DNA of 56,217 nt from contig NZ_JAGOGJ010000037.1 in NCBI RefSeq assembly GCF_017996735.1, positions 1-56,217 on the forward strand. The letters run 5' to 3'. The notes under the pieces were generated by a model. It did no database searches. It saw only the letters and a program-made list of their open reading frames with translations, and had not been told where the DNA came from. The translations under genes and the position numbers were made by a program. Source of the stretch: Niveispirillum sp. GTDB lineage: Bacteria; Pseudomonadota; Alphaproteobacteria; Azospirillales; Azospirillaceae. Shown piece after piece: positions 7,342 to 14,807 of this stretch (positions are counted from its first letter, which is position 1; every line of letters begins with the position of its first letter).

Positions 7342-8057
7342 GCCGCCACCTTCCCGGCCTTGGCTTCGGCCTTGTCCAACAAAACTCTTATCCGCTCCAT
7401 CGTCCTGTTGAAGCCATCTTCATGCTCGTTCACGAACGCATTGGCCCGCGCCAGCTCCGCACGGGCGGCATCAAGTTTTGACTGGCAATAAAGCTTCATC
7501 TCCTCGCAAAGCCGCTCCGCCTCCACAATCTCCGCCGGCCGCTTGGGCACCTTGCCCAACCCCTCCCGCACCCGGCGGACAAAGTCGGGCGCGATGCCGC
7601 CCAGTTCCTTGCCAACACGGCCATCATCCCAGCCATCGTCGTATCGGCCGGCATTGTCCTGCCAGTAGATTTCCAGATACTGCCCGATGCGGGCGGCATT
7701 GATCAGGTCGGCGGGCGCACTGCACATGACTGGCCTCTCGGGAGTAGCCGGCATCGATGCCGGTACTGGATGGGGACGGGTGGCGGGCTTGCGGGCGGTG
7801 GCGAGACAGGCCGGGCACCGGATCCTTTTACCGAACCCGCGCCACCCGCGACGCTTCAGGTTGGCGGTCACAATCGCCGCATCATGGGTGTTATGGGTCG
7901 CCGCCTCGGCGCGGCCACAGCCGCCACAGATGCAGCGCCAGACCAGGCGGAACCCGCCCTCCACCGGCTCGCGCACCTGTTCCAGTCGCCCCTTGCCATC
8001 ATTGGCGCCGGGACGCGGCGCGGTCAGGTCGATATCGGGTTCCGCCGGCATCTTCAT
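7338..8057 (-). CDS. Zn-ribbon and coiled-coil phage protein
   Basis: A 239-residue protein with an N-terminal zinc ribbon, CICGGCG at about 42-48 and CPAC at about 80-83. A Pro-rich linker follows, then a helical C-terminal half (residues 160-239, for example AERLCEEMKLYCQSKLDAARAELARANAF) that looks like a coiled coil. The pattern suggests a DNA- or protein-binding accessory factor. It is flanked by ATGA overlaps on both sides. Specific function unknown. Confidence 0.55.
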   Translation of the reverse strand: MKMPAEPDIDLTAPRPGANDGKGRLEQVREPVEGGFRLVWRCICGGCGRAEAATHNTHDAAIVTANLKRRGWRGFGKRIRCPACLATARKPATRPHPVPASMPATPERPVMCSAPADLINAARIGQYLEIYWQDNAGRYDDGWDDGRVGKELGGIAPDFVRRVREGLGKVPKRPAEIVEAERLCEEMKLYCQSKLDAARAELARANAFVNEHEDGFNRTMERIRVLLDKAEAKAGKVAA

Positions 8058-8536
8058 CCCGCCGCCCTCGCATTCGCCGCGATCAGGTCGCGTTGCAGAT
8101 CATCCAGGGCGGCCTGCATGGCCTGCACATCAGCCAGCGCCGACGCCAGTTCGCGGTCGGTCACCGCCGCCCCGCCGTCGCCATGCACGCACACGGCGGC
8201 CCGCATTTCGCCCGCCACATCGCCCAGCCGCTGCGCCAGTTCAACCAGCCGCAGGGCCAGCGCCGCCGGCGCATGCCGCTTCGCCTGCACCCGCCCGATG
8301 GCGGCCTGATAGGCCAGCAGCAGCGGCGCCCGCTCATGCCCGGCCAGGATGCAGGCCCGGTCCAGCGCCATCGCCGCCTCCATGGGCAACCGATAGGCAT
8401 CATTGTCCGGATCGGCCCAGTTGCGCAGGATGGTGGCGCTTTTCCCCGTCACCGCCCCGGCTTCTGCCGTGCCCAGCAGGCCCAGCACCTCATGCAGGGC
8501 TTGTTCAACGGAAAGCGGATGGCGTGCCTTGGTCAT
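8054..8536 (-). CDS. CII-like phage regulatory protein
   Basis: A 160-residue protein resembling the CII/CP76 phage regulators: EQALHEVLGLLGTAEAGAV, then KSATILRNWADPDN as the recognition helix region, then a helical oligomerisation part. Such proteins direct the lysis-lysogeny decision by activating repressor and integrase promoters. It is the first gene of the long overlapping leftward series (ATGA with 8057). It has its own 40-bp divergent gap to the small rightward ORF at 8578/8599, so a promoter probably lies there. Confidence 0.6.
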   Translation of the reverse strand: MTKARHPLSVEQALHEVLGLLGTAEAGAVTGKSATILRNWADPDNDAYRLPMEAAMALDRACILAGHERAPLLLAYQAAIGRVQAKRHAPAALALRLVELAQRLGDVAGEMRAAVCVHGDGGAAVTDRELASALADVQAMQAALDDLQRDLIAANARAAG

Positions 8537-8598
8537 GAGATGAATTCCAATTTGGATATCACAAGAAACCGGGGACGATGCGCGTTATACGGGTAGAC

Positions 8599-8757
8599 AT
8601 GGACAGACAAGCCACCCCACCCAAACCACCCGACCCCGCCGACCTGCTGCGCCGGGCCCAGGCGCTAACCGACAGCACCGCCCCCGCCACCCGCGCCCTG
8701 GCACAGTTACTGCTGCGGCTGGGGGATGAAGCCGAACGGTGGAGGGCGCGGCCTTGA
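8599..8757 (+). CDS. small ORF, unknown
   Basis: A 52-residue ORF (MDRQATPPKPPDPADLL...) divergent from the CII-like gene; an alternative ATG lies at 8578. After a Pro-rich N-terminus it has one amphipathic helix with regular Leu/Ala/Arg spacing (ALTDSTAPATRALAQLLLRL), which looks like coding sequence. No homologue recognised; moderate chance of being real. Confidence 0.35.
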   Translation: MDRQATPPKPPDPADLLRRAQALTDSTAPATRALAQLLLRLGDEAERWRARP

Positions 8758-8815
8758 CCACACCCTCCACCACCCCCACGATGGGATCACCACAACCGCC
8801 ATCGGGGATTTTTAC

Positions 8816-9061
8816 ATGTCTAACGACAACGGCTTTGACGACTACAAAGCGATCAACCATGCGAATTTACTGGTTCTCAACGAGCTTCTACATTTGCTGG
8901 TGGAGCAGAATGTGCTCACCCAAGTTCATATCCGGGAGGTTTACGACCGCTCCATCGCGCTGGCACGAAAATCGGAAGCGAACGCCACCGGCTATACTGA
9001 CGGGTTGGTCGAAACACTTATTGGCCTGGCTCCGTTGCCTTCTCGTCCGGGTGGATCGTGA
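8816..9061 (+). CDS. small phage protein, unknown
   Basis: An 81-residue acidic protein starting MSNDNGFDDYKAIN. It has lower GC than its surroundings and a helical core (NLLVLNELLHLLVEQNVLTQVHI) resembling that of the 74-residue gene after the repressor (10401). It runs rightward and overlaps the leftward 9018 gene by 44 nt tail-to-tail. A GGGGA lies 9 nt before the ATG. Function unknown; its amino-acid composition argues that it is genuine. Confidence 0.5.
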   Translation: MSNDNGFDDYKAINHANLLVLNELLHLLVEQNVLTQVHIREVYDRSIALARKSEANATGYTDGLVETLIGLAPLPSRPGGS

Positions 9062-9269
9062 GCTTGACCCTGCCCGGTCCCGGAAAGTCGATGGCCTGAA
9101 TGCGGGGCATACCCCTGGACGCTCCACCACGGGTCGGCCAGGGGAAATTCAGGCCATCGCTCAATGCCGGTGCCACGCCGCTCGCGCGCAGTTCCTCGCG
9201 CAGCGCCCTCACCTCATCACGGAGGTGGTAGACCATGTCCGTAAGGTTGACTTCCGCCGGGTCAATCAT
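9018..9269 (-). CDS. small phage protein, unknown
   Basis: An 83-residue protein 8 nt downstream of the Cro-like gene and in its direction. Residues 5-30 form a charged helix (MVYHLRDEVRALREELRASG), probably a coiled coil; the C-terminus is beta-like (VKLTIHPDEK). It is probably transcribed with the Cro-like gene from the same repressor-controlled promoter. Confidence 0.5.
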   Translation of the reverse strand: MIDPAEVNLTDMVYHLRDEVRALREELRASGVAPALSDGLNFPWPTRGGASRGMPRIQAIDFPGPGRVKLTIHPDEKATEPGQ

Positions 9270-9277
9270 GATGCCTC

Positions 9278-9559
9278 CTATGCCGCGTCTGCGGGTTGTG
9301 TGTCGGCAGGATCAGCCGCATCCGGCATGATGCCGGGCCGGTCAACGCCCTGCGGCCAGAGCGTGGCGGGCGGCCAGTTGGCGGCGAACCACTCTTTGAA
9401 TTTCAGATACGTATCCACCGAACAGCCCTTGCCCGCCCGGATACGGTTGAAGAAGGTACCCTGGCTGTGAACGATGGTCGCCACGCGCGCCTCCGACCGT
9501 CCGGTGGCGCCACGATAGACCGCTGCAAGGGTCAAGAGCTGCTGTCGATAATCCATCAT
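9278..9559 (-). CDS. Cro-like regulator
   Basis: A 93-residue HTH protein divergent from the CI-type repressor gene. YRQQLLTLAAVYRGATGRSEARVATIVHSQGTFFNRI reads as the five-helix Cro/CI fold, with SQGTFFNRI as recognition helix. A C-terminal tail ending in DAADPADTQP is probably disordered. The start is one of two adjacent ATGs (9559 or 9556). The next ATGs upstream (9589, 9598) would place coding sequence across the operator. By position it competes with the repressor for the palindrome at 9570-9589 and launches the leftward early genes. Confidence 0.65.
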   Translation of the reverse strand: MMDYRQQLLTLAAVYRGATGRSEARVATIVHSQGTFFNRIRAGKGCSVDTYLKFKEWFAANWPPATLWPQGVDRPGIMPDAADPADTQPADAA

Positions 9560-9569
9560 GTGGACATGA

Positions 9570-9589
9570 ATGCGTAAATTATTACGCAT
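9570..9589. promoter_or_regulatory. repressor operator O1
   Basis: Palindrome ATGCGTAA-ATTA-TTACGCAT with perfect 8-bp arms, 10 bp upstream of the Cro-like start and about 55 bp before the CI-type start. A further half-site TTACGCG lies just downstream (9604-9610). This is where CI and Cro of this phage should bind. Confidence 0.7.
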
Positions 9590-9645
9590 CGTCAACATAA
9601 ATTTTACGCGATACGCGACACCTCATGGCGCGGATAATTGAACGC

Positions 9646-10404
9646 ATGACTTACGAACTTCTAATCGCCCGAATTCAGGAGCGGCTGAGCGATCTGAATC
9701 TCAGCGAGCGAAAGGCATGCCTGAAGGCCGGATTGCACGTGGACGCGATCCGCAGCATTCGCAACGGGCATGCCCCGCGCATCGAAAGGTTAGCGGCACT
9801 GGCGAAAGTGCTGGAGGTACCAGTCGATTTTTTCACCAGCGCCGTGAATGGCGGCGACCATGGTACATCCGCGCCCCCCGTACCTGCCTTAACGACAGCT
9901 CTGACAAGGGTCGCCGTGCGTGGTTATGTACAGGCCGGGAAATGGCGAGAGGCCATCGAGTGGCCAGCCGACACATGGTACGGCGTTACGGTTCCCGCTC
10001 ACCCCAAATATGCAGATGCCGAGCGCTTTGCATTGGAAGTGCGCGGCAACTCCATGAACAAGCTATATCCCGAACGCACGATCCTGATCTGCGTCCGGTT
10101 CTTTGATATCGCCCGCCCACCAAAGCCCGGCGACAAGGTCATTTGTCTGCGCCGCGATCGGTATGGTGAATTCGAAGCGACGGTAAAGGAATATCAGCGC
10201 GACGAACAGGGCCGCCATATCCTGTGGCCGCGCTCCGACGATCCGGAACACCAGGCGCCCATTGTACTGTCCGACGGACTGCCTGTTGCCACCGACCAAC
10301 ACGCCCTGCCCAGCCGGGTCAATGCCGGCCCCTTCAGCCAGGCAGGCGTAGACGACATAATCATCGCCGCACTGGTGATCCAGAGCGTGAGGGAAGAAGA
10401 ATGA
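9646..10404 (+). CDS. CI-type S24 phage repressor
   Basis: A 252-residue lysogeny repressor. Residues 1-60 are an XRE-type HTH (RIQERLSDLNLSERKACLKAG, then a recognition helix around VDAIRSIRNG). Residues 90-230 are a LexA-like S24 domain with catalytic Ser in EVRGNSMNKLYP and Lys in EATVKEYQRD. An Ala-Gly in GYVQAGKW is the likely self-cleavage site, so RecA activation by DNA damage should induce the prophage. Start at 9646 (MTYELL) rather than 9625, which would add seven residues. The gene is coupled by ATGA to a 74-residue gene. Well supported. Confidence 0.88.
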   Translation: MTYELLIARIQERLSDLNLSERKACLKAGLHVDAIRSIRNGHAPRIERLAALAKVLEVPVDFFTSAVNGGDHGTSAPPVPALTTALTRVAVRGYVQAGKWREAIEWPADTWYGVTVPAHPKYADAERFALEVRGNSMNKLYPERTILICVRFFDIARPPKPGDKVICLRRDRYGEFEATVKEYQRDEQGRHILWPRSDDPEHQAPIVLSDGLPVATDQHALPSRVNAGPFSQAGVDDIIIAALVIQSVREEE

Positions 10405-10625
10405 GCGAGGAATCACCCATAGAGCGCGCAATTCGGCATGCAGCAGGATTTCAGGAATATGTGAATAAAGTAGCCAATGATGTCCACATTCTAAAAAAAG
10501 TTGTTCTGTATTTGGCAGGTGAATTAGCAACAAACCATCTTTTAACGAAGGAGACTGAACAAGTATTGGCTGATTGCTTTGACGAGCTTGGAATGAAATC
10601 AACACCGGTTGAGGATCAGCAATGA
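10401..10625 (+). CDS. small lysogenic-operon protein, unknown
   Basis: A 74-residue acidic helical protein (ERAIRHAAGFQEYVNKVAN, then ILKKVVLYLAGELATNHLL). It is coupled to the repressor by ATGA and to the next gene by another ATGA at 10622. Its AT content is higher than that of its neighbours. Expression with the repressor means it is made in the lysogen. Function unknown. Confidence 0.6.
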   Translation: MSEESPIERAIRHAAGFQEYVNKVANDVHILKKVVLYLAGELATNHLLTKETEQVLADCFDELGMKSTPVEDQQ

Positions 10626-11071
10626 CCGCAAGCGTTCATACTTTCCAAGGTCGCCGAGAGCCACCAGCCCCAAATCCCTTGGGCTCACCCCTTGACAGCG
10701 GTGGAGGTGGCCCCCAACCTCCTGATATGACCGACGCCCGCCTCGACCGCCTTGAACGAGACGTAACCACCCTGCATCAGGATATGCGGGACATTCGTTC
10801 TGCGCTCGGCCAGATCCAAGTGACATTAACTTCACTTCCCACCAAGCGGGATCTGACAACCAATACGTGGAGCGGCCTTGCTGTCGGTCTCGCCATCATG
10901 GGCCTTGTGGTCGGCGGGATCATCGGCGGCTTGTCCTGGATCAAGCCCGACGCAGCGCCACCGACGCCCGTCACTATCACGGCGCCGCCGCCCATCATCG
11001 TGCAGGTCCCCGCATCACCGCCCCAGGCGATCCCTGTCCCGACACCAGCCCCGGCCGACAAGAAGCCCTGA
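10622..11071 (+). CDS. coiled-coil membrane protein of the repressor operon
   Basis: A 149-residue protein with a Pro/Gly-rich start, a coiled coil at about 38-75 (ARLDRLERDVTTLHQDMRDI) and one transmembrane segment at about 84-106 (GLAVGLAIMGLVVGGIIGGL). The tail is Pro/Thr/Ala-rich (residues 108-149, PPTPVTITAPPP repeats) and likely lies outside or in the periplasm. It overlaps ATGA with the preceding gene and so is expressed with the repressor. That location, together with membrane anchoring, suits superinfection exclusion or another lysogenic-conversion function. This is inference; the topology is clear, the role is not. Confidence 0.6.
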   Translation: MTASVHTFQGRREPPAPNPLGSPLDSGGGGPQPPDMTDARLDRLERDVTTLHQDMRDIRSALGQIQVTLTSLPTKRDLTTNTWSGLAVGLAIMGLVVGGIIGGLSWIKPDAAPPTPVTITAPPPIIVQVPASPPQAIPVPTPAPADKKP

Positions 11072-11338
11072 AACCTGCCCCCAATATGAAACGGCAAACA
11101 GGCGCAACGCCGCACTCAGCGCATGGTCGCCACGCGCCTGATCAATGATGCCGTACAGGTGTTCAATACTCATCTCCTCCCTGGCGGCTATGTCCTGCAA
11201 GGCCTTGCGGAATACGGGTTCCAGCCGGAATGATGTCCGGTGCCCATGCACGCTGATATTGACCGGGTGCCCCTGGCTTTCATTGGCCAGATAGCGGCTG
11301 ATCCGATCCCCAAGCAGCTCATCATTACCCTGAATCAC
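11015..11338 (-). CDS. ribbon-helix-helix (RHH_4) regulator
   Basis: A 107-residue protein with an RHH_4-type DNA-binding domain: HGHRTSFRLEPVFRKALQDI gives the ribbon strand and first helix, followed by REEMSIEHLYGIIDQARG and LSAALRLFAVSYW. This family occurs as small transcription factors or antitoxins in alphaproteobacteria and their phages. No toxin partner is adjacent. It runs leftward and overlaps the membrane-protein gene by 57 nt tail-to-tail. It lies divergent from the rightward operon, so it may share the 11.34-11.6 kb control region and act there. Confidence 0.7.
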   Translation of the reverse strand: MIQGNDELLGDRISRYLANESQGHPVNISVHGHRTSFRLEPVFRKALQDIAAREEMSIEHLYGIIDQARGDHALSAALRLFAVSYWGQVSGLLVGRGWCRDRDRLGR

Positions 11339-11615
11339 ACCACCCTCCCCTGAGAAACCACAGGGTTGAACAGTGACGATTATTCTTCGCGTGTCCTCCT
11401 ACCGGGTTATGCTACTGCGAAAAACTTTTGATGAGTGCGTAAATTTTTCCGCATTTTCGTTGACGAGTAATTTTTTCCGCATTACCGTCCCCTCATCACC
11501 AGCCGCCGCCCGTAAGCAGGCGGTGAGGTGATCGGTCACCGCCCGACCGGGGGCCGGCGCTCCCCACACCCGCGCCGGCCCCACCCCCTTCGGGCGTTTG
11601 AACAGGGGATTTCCG
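11339..11615. promoter_or_regulatory. control region of rightward operon with two repressor-like sites
   Basis: A 277-bp gene-free gap between the RHH gene and the first rightward gene. TGCGTAAATTTTTCCGCA at 11436-11453 matches the core of the CI/Cro operator at 16 of 18 positions. A weaker copy at 11464-11481 (12 of 18) overlaps the spacer of a possible promoter (TTGACG at 11460-11465, 17-bp spacer, poor -10). The repressor therefore probably silences this operon in the lysogen. Confidence 0.6.
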
Positions 11616-11942
11616 ATGCACAATGGTTTGCTGGCCCTGGAGGCCGCCTTTGACGGGCCGATCCCGCGCACCCTGCGCCGCAACGCCCGCCGCCACCTTC
11701 CCGCCCAGCGCGGCACCTTCCGCGCCACCGTGCGGATCACCAGCCTGAAGCCCGCCTTCGTGGTGCCCGCCATGGCGGCGGTGCTGGTGGAGGCCTACCG
11801 CACCCGCGACACCGCGACGGAGGCCGATCTGCATCTGGCCGGCTTTGATGCCACCACCATCACCCGCCACGGCCCCGCCGCCAAACGCGCCGCGCTGGCC
11901 GAACTGGCGGCCTCCGGCATCGACGTGACGGAGGCAGCGTGA
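11616..11942 (+). CDS. phage protein, unknown
   Basis: A 108-residue basic, Ala/Arg-rich protein and first gene of the rightward operon. AGGGGATT seven bases before the ATG at 11616 decides the start. Contains NARRHLPAQRGTFRATVRITSLKP and a helical C-terminus (AAKRAALAELAASGI). It ends in an ATGA overlap with the next gene. No family recognised. Confidence 0.55.
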   Translation: MHNGLLALEAAFDGPIPRTLRRNARRHLPAQRGTFRATVRITSLKPAFVVPAMAAVLVEAYRTRDTATEADLHLAGFDATTITRHGPAAKRAALAELAASGIDVTEAA

Positions 11943-12322
11943 TGGACAGCGATCTGTTGCCCGCCGATCACGACGACACCCTGCCGCCCAAAAGCCGCGT
12001 CCTGCTGGATATCGCCGCCGAGCGGACCCGCCAGGATACGAAATGGGGCGGTCCGGCCCATGATGACGCCAATCTCTGCCTTGGCGATCTTGCCATAGGC
12101 GCAGCGGCATACACCCTTACCGCATGGACGCAGTTTGATGGACCTCCCGATAGGGACATCAGCGCCGCCGCACGTGAACTGGCCGGCCGGAGCCCCTGCA
12201 ACCACAAGCGGGATATTAACACGCGGACCCTTCTGGTGCGGGCCGCCGCCCTCATTGTGGCGGAGATCGAGCGGCTGGACAGGCAGGCGATCCGAACTAA
12301 GACCCAGGCGGTGCAGCTATGA
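11939..12322 (+). CDS. MazG-like phage protein
   Basis: A 127-residue protein of a common phage type. DIAAERTRQDTKWGG then HDDANLCLGDLAIGAAAYTL then RTLLVRAAALIVAEIERLDR carries the helices and acidic residues seen in MazG-like/all-alpha NTP pyrophosphohydrolase-related phage proteins. Such proteins trim nucleotide pools, but the canonical EExxE metal motif is only partial, so activity is uncertain. ATGA overlaps tie it to both neighbours. Confidence 0.6.
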   Translation: MMDSDLLPADHDDTLPPKSRVLLDIAAERTRQDTKWGGPAHDDANLCLGDLAIGAAAYTLTAWTQFDGPPDRDISAAARELAGRSPCNHKRDINTRTLLVRAAALIVAEIERLDRQAIRTKTQAVQL

Positions 12323-12582
12323 GCACCACCTTCGACCGCATCTGCGCGGATCCGCTGATCCTGGACATCCTGGGCGCGCCGGACAGCAAGCCATCACCCG
12401 ACGCCAAGCTGCTGGAGGATTTCCACCTCGACAGCCTGGACATGGTCGAACTGGCCATGGCGCTGGAGGAACAGTTCCAGATCGACATCCCCGATGACGA
12501 TTGGGAAGACGCCGCCGACATGACCCTGGCCCAGGTCGCCGAACTGGTCGACCGCCGGCAGGATGCACGGGGGGCCGCCTGA
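12319..12582 (+). CDS. acyl carrier protein encoded in prophage
   Basis: An 87-residue protein with the complete acyl carrier protein fold. HLDSLDMVELAMALEEQF at about residues 36-53 contains the DSLD motif whose Ser is phosphopantetheinylated. It is followed by IDIPDDDWEDAADMTLAQVAELV, that is helices III and IV. Length and acidity match AcpP. No fatty-acid or polyketide gene is nearby; the neighbours are phage genes with ATGA/TGATG overlaps, so it belongs to the phage operon. It could modify a phage product or bind host lipid enzymes. Identity is secure, role unknown. Confidence 0.88.
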   Translation: MSTTFDRICADPLILDILGAPDSKPSPDAKLLEDFHLDSLDMVELAMALEEQFQIDIPDDDWEDAADMTLAQVAELVDRRQDARGAA

Positions 12583-12782
12583 TGCAACGCGCCCCCGCCA
12601 TCCTTGCCATCGCCATGCTGGCCCTGGCCGCCGGCCTGTTCCTGGCTTCCTGCACCAGCCCGCCGCCACCGCGCTCTCCCTGCCTGTTGCAGGTCGAACA
12701 TCCCGACGGCACCCGCACCTGCGGCCTGCCCCGGCGGCCCGACGGCACGCCCGAACCGATTGACCCCTGGGGGACGCCATGA
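12582..12782 (+). CDS. small phage lipoprotein
   Basis: A 66-residue protein with a signal peptide (APAILAIAMLALAAGLF) and lipobox LASC, Cys at about residue 24, so it should be an anchored lipoprotein. The mature part is Pro-rich with two further Cys. TGATG overlap with the acyl carrier protein gene and ATGA with the next gene. It may be an exclusion or Rz1-like protein, but no lysis genes are adjacent. Confidence 0.65.
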   Translation: MQRAPAILAIAMLALAAGLFLASCTSPPPPRSPCLLQVEHPDGTRTCGLPRRPDGTPEPIDPWGTP

Positions 12783-13048
12783 ACCATCGCCCCGGCACCA
12801 ACCTGCATGCCCTGGCGCACAGCCTGTGGCGCAATGCCCAGGCCGCGCGGGCGGCATTACAGCGCGGTGACAGCCATCAGATGGAAGCCAGCCTGATGAT
12901 GCTGGACTGGACCGCCCACGCGCCCGGCCCCGCCTCCCTGCGCCGCTGCGCGCAAAGCACGCGCAACAGCGTGCTGGGCATCGTGCTGGACATCCCCCCC
13001 GGCCCGCCGGCCAACGGCCCCCACCCGCCATCCCCCACAGCCGCCTGA
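12779..13048 (+). CDS. phage protein, unknown
   Basis: An 89-residue protein coupled to the lipoprotein gene. The N-terminal 60 residues are helical (LHALAHSLWRNAQAARAALQ); the C-terminus is a Pro-rich tail (PPGPPANGPHPPSP). No family recognised. Confidence 0.5.
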   Translation: MNHRPGTNLHALAHSLWRNAQAARAALQRGDSHQMEASLMMLDWTAHAPGPASLRRCAQSTRNSVLGIVLDIPPGPPANGPHPPSPTAA

Positions 13049-13074
13049 CGCGGCAAACGAAAGGAGCGTGTTCC

Positions 13075-13431
13075 ATGGGCGATCCCGCCTATCAGGTCCG
13101 GCAGATCGGACGCCTGCTCGACATCCATGACGATGGCGATACACAGGCCAGGATCAATGAAAGCCTGCAAAAGGCCCTCGATGACATGCAGCACCGGCAG
13201 GCCAATGGCGAAAAGGCCAAGGCCAGTCTGGTCATCACGGTGGCGATGGAGGCGCACAGCAAGGGCGTGTCCGTCAGCCTGGGCCACGAACTGAAACTGC
13301 CAAAGACGCCGCCGGCAAAGACCGAATTCTTTGTCGATGACGACAATACCCTGACCACGAAGAACCCGCGCCAGCGGGAAATGTTCGGCGGCAAGGGCAT
13401 GGCATCCCACGGCAATACCGCCGCCGGCTGA
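13075..13431 (+). CDS. phage protein linked to DUF2303 gene
   Basis: A 118-residue protein with AAAGGAG seven bases upstream. It is beta-rich in the middle (KAKASLVITVAMEAHSKGVSV) and ends in charged, flexible sequence. It lies 38 nt before the DUF2303 gene; small proteins of this type commonly accompany DUF2303 in alphaproteobacterial prophages. Function unknown. Confidence 0.6.
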   Translation: MGDPAYQVRQIGRLLDIHDDGDTQARINESLQKALDDMQHRQANGEKAKASLVITVAMEAHSKGVSVSLGHELKLPKTPPAKTEFFVDDDNTLTTKNPRQREMFGGKGMASHGNTAAG

Positions 13432-13469
13432 TCCACCCTCCATCACCCTGACCATCAAGGAATCCGACA

Positions 13470-14570
13470 ATGAACCCGACCCCGGCCGACATGACGGCCC
13501 TGATCAATGCCGTGAAGGAAATGCACGGCAACAATGAACTGATCCCCGCCATCCCGGCCGTACCGGGCAGCACCACCCTGCTGGTCATGCCGGAAAAGCG
13601 CGACGTGCAGGATCTGGGGGCCTTCCTGGATAAGTACCTGCCCCGCCCGCGCTTTCTGGCCGAAAGCGCTCTGCTGGGCGGCACCGACGCCATGATCACC
13701 TATGCCCAACGGTTCAAGACGAACGACAGTATCCTGTTCGTGGACCCGAACCCCGATGCGCCCTGGCTGAAGCTGGTGGTGGATTACCACGCCGTCGGCA
13801 CTATCCTGGACGGCGACGACGTCACGCCCGATGAACGGTTGCCGCCGGCCCCGGCCCATTGCCGCCACACCGCGACCTACAAATTCCCCCTGTCGGACGA
13901 AATGCAGGCCTGGCGCGGGGCGGCCAAGGCCGGATTGATGGATCAGGAAGCCTTCGCCTGGCTGTTGCAGCAACGGCAGAACGACATCTCCAACCCGCCG
14001 GCCAACTGGATGCTGGTGCGGGAGGAGGAGGTGGACCGCATCTGCGCCCTGCTGAACCTGCGGGACGATCACCAGCCCACGGACAAGGATGGCAGGCCCA
14101 TCGCGCTGGAAGACCTGGACCTGCAACGGGAAGAAGGCGAATTGCCCACCGGATACCGCACCCGCCAGCAGAAGCTGGAAACCAAGCGCTTCGGCACGCA
14201 GCAGCAGCTGCTGACGCTGTCCACCGAAATGTCTGTGCGCACCAGCGCCAGCAGCAAGCAGCAGATCCGGCTTCAGGACGGCACCCACTTCCTGGAATTC
14301 AGCGAGGACCATGAGGCCCAGGTGAAAGGCCAGAAGGTGAAGGTGCCGGAACTGTTCCTGATCGACATCCCGGTGTTCGACGGTGAACCGTCGCACCTGA
14401 TGCCCGTGCGCCTCTATTACCGGCGCGCCGGTGGCGGCATCAAGTGGATGGTCGAACTGGTGGACCATCGCCGCATGCTGAAGGACGCGATCATCAAGGC
14501 GGCCACCGATGTCTCCACCGCCACCGACCTGACCCTGATCAGCGGCAACCCCTTCGCCAAGGCCGCCTGA
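13470..14570 (+). CDS. DUF2303 family (YfdQ-like) phage protein
   Basis: A 366-residue protein matching the DUF2303/YfdQ family in length and in patterns such as LDGDDVTPDERLPP near 110-125, CRHTATYKFPLSDEMQAWR at about 130-148 and a C-terminal FRIVLFYR-like strand region (MPVRLYYRRAGGGIKWMVEL). These proteins are conserved in temperate phages near recombination genes, and their biochemical role is unknown. An AAGGAA precedes the ATG. The gene is followed by a GC-rich hairpin, which may end the first part of the operon. Confidence 0.85.
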   Translation: MNPTPADMTALINAVKEMHGNNELIPAIPAVPGSTTLLVMPEKRDVQDLGAFLDKYLPRPRFLAESALLGGTDAMITYAQRFKTNDSILFVDPNPDAPWLKLVVDYHAVGTILDGDDVTPDERLPPAPAHCRHTATYKFPLSDEMQAWRGAAKAGLMDQEAFAWLLQQRQNDISNPPANWMLVREEEVDRICALLNLRDDHQPTDKDGRPIALEDLDLQREEGELPTGYRTRQQKLETKRFGTQQQLLTLSTEMSVRTSASSKQQIRLQDGTHFLEFSEDHEAQVKGQKVKVPELFLIDIPVFDGEPSHLMPVRLYYRRAGGGIKWMVELVDHRRMLKDAIIKAATDVSTATDLTLISGNPFAKAA

Positions 14571-14807
14571 CACCTCCCCCACCGCCGGCGGACAGCCATC
14601 CCGCCGGCGGCCCTTGGCGGCGGGGCCTCACCCGCCCCGCCGCTCTTTCCTCACAGCCCCTTACCTGCCCGGCCCGGCGGGTGGGGCTTGGGGCAGTGTG
14701 AGGGTGAGCGCTGACCGGGGACGGCAGCTGATCGCGCCGCTTGGCGGCTGAAATTGCCCCGGTACCCAATCCGGCCCCTCCCACCCCACAACCAGGAGCC
14801 CCCAATC
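14571..14807 (+). terminator. intergenic stretch with strong hairpins
   Basis: A 237-bp gap without a gene. Palindromic CCGCCGGCGG occurs twice (14582-14591 and 14601-14610). A perfect 10-bp inverted repeat GCGGCGGGGC / GCCCCGCCGC (14617-14626 and 14634-14643) is followed by TCTTT, a plausible terminator. The rest (to 14807) shows nothing clear except AGGAG 12 nt before the next ATG. Confidence 0.5.

Noticed and set aside
5509..7491. Open frame of 660 codons on the plus strand
   Set aside because: Pro/Arg/Ala-rich nonsense opposite a series of overlapping leftward phage genes with recognisable domains.
13455..14582. 375-codon minus-strand frame
   Set aside because: Shadow of the DUF2303 gene; His/Gln/Gly-rich composition without domain pattern.
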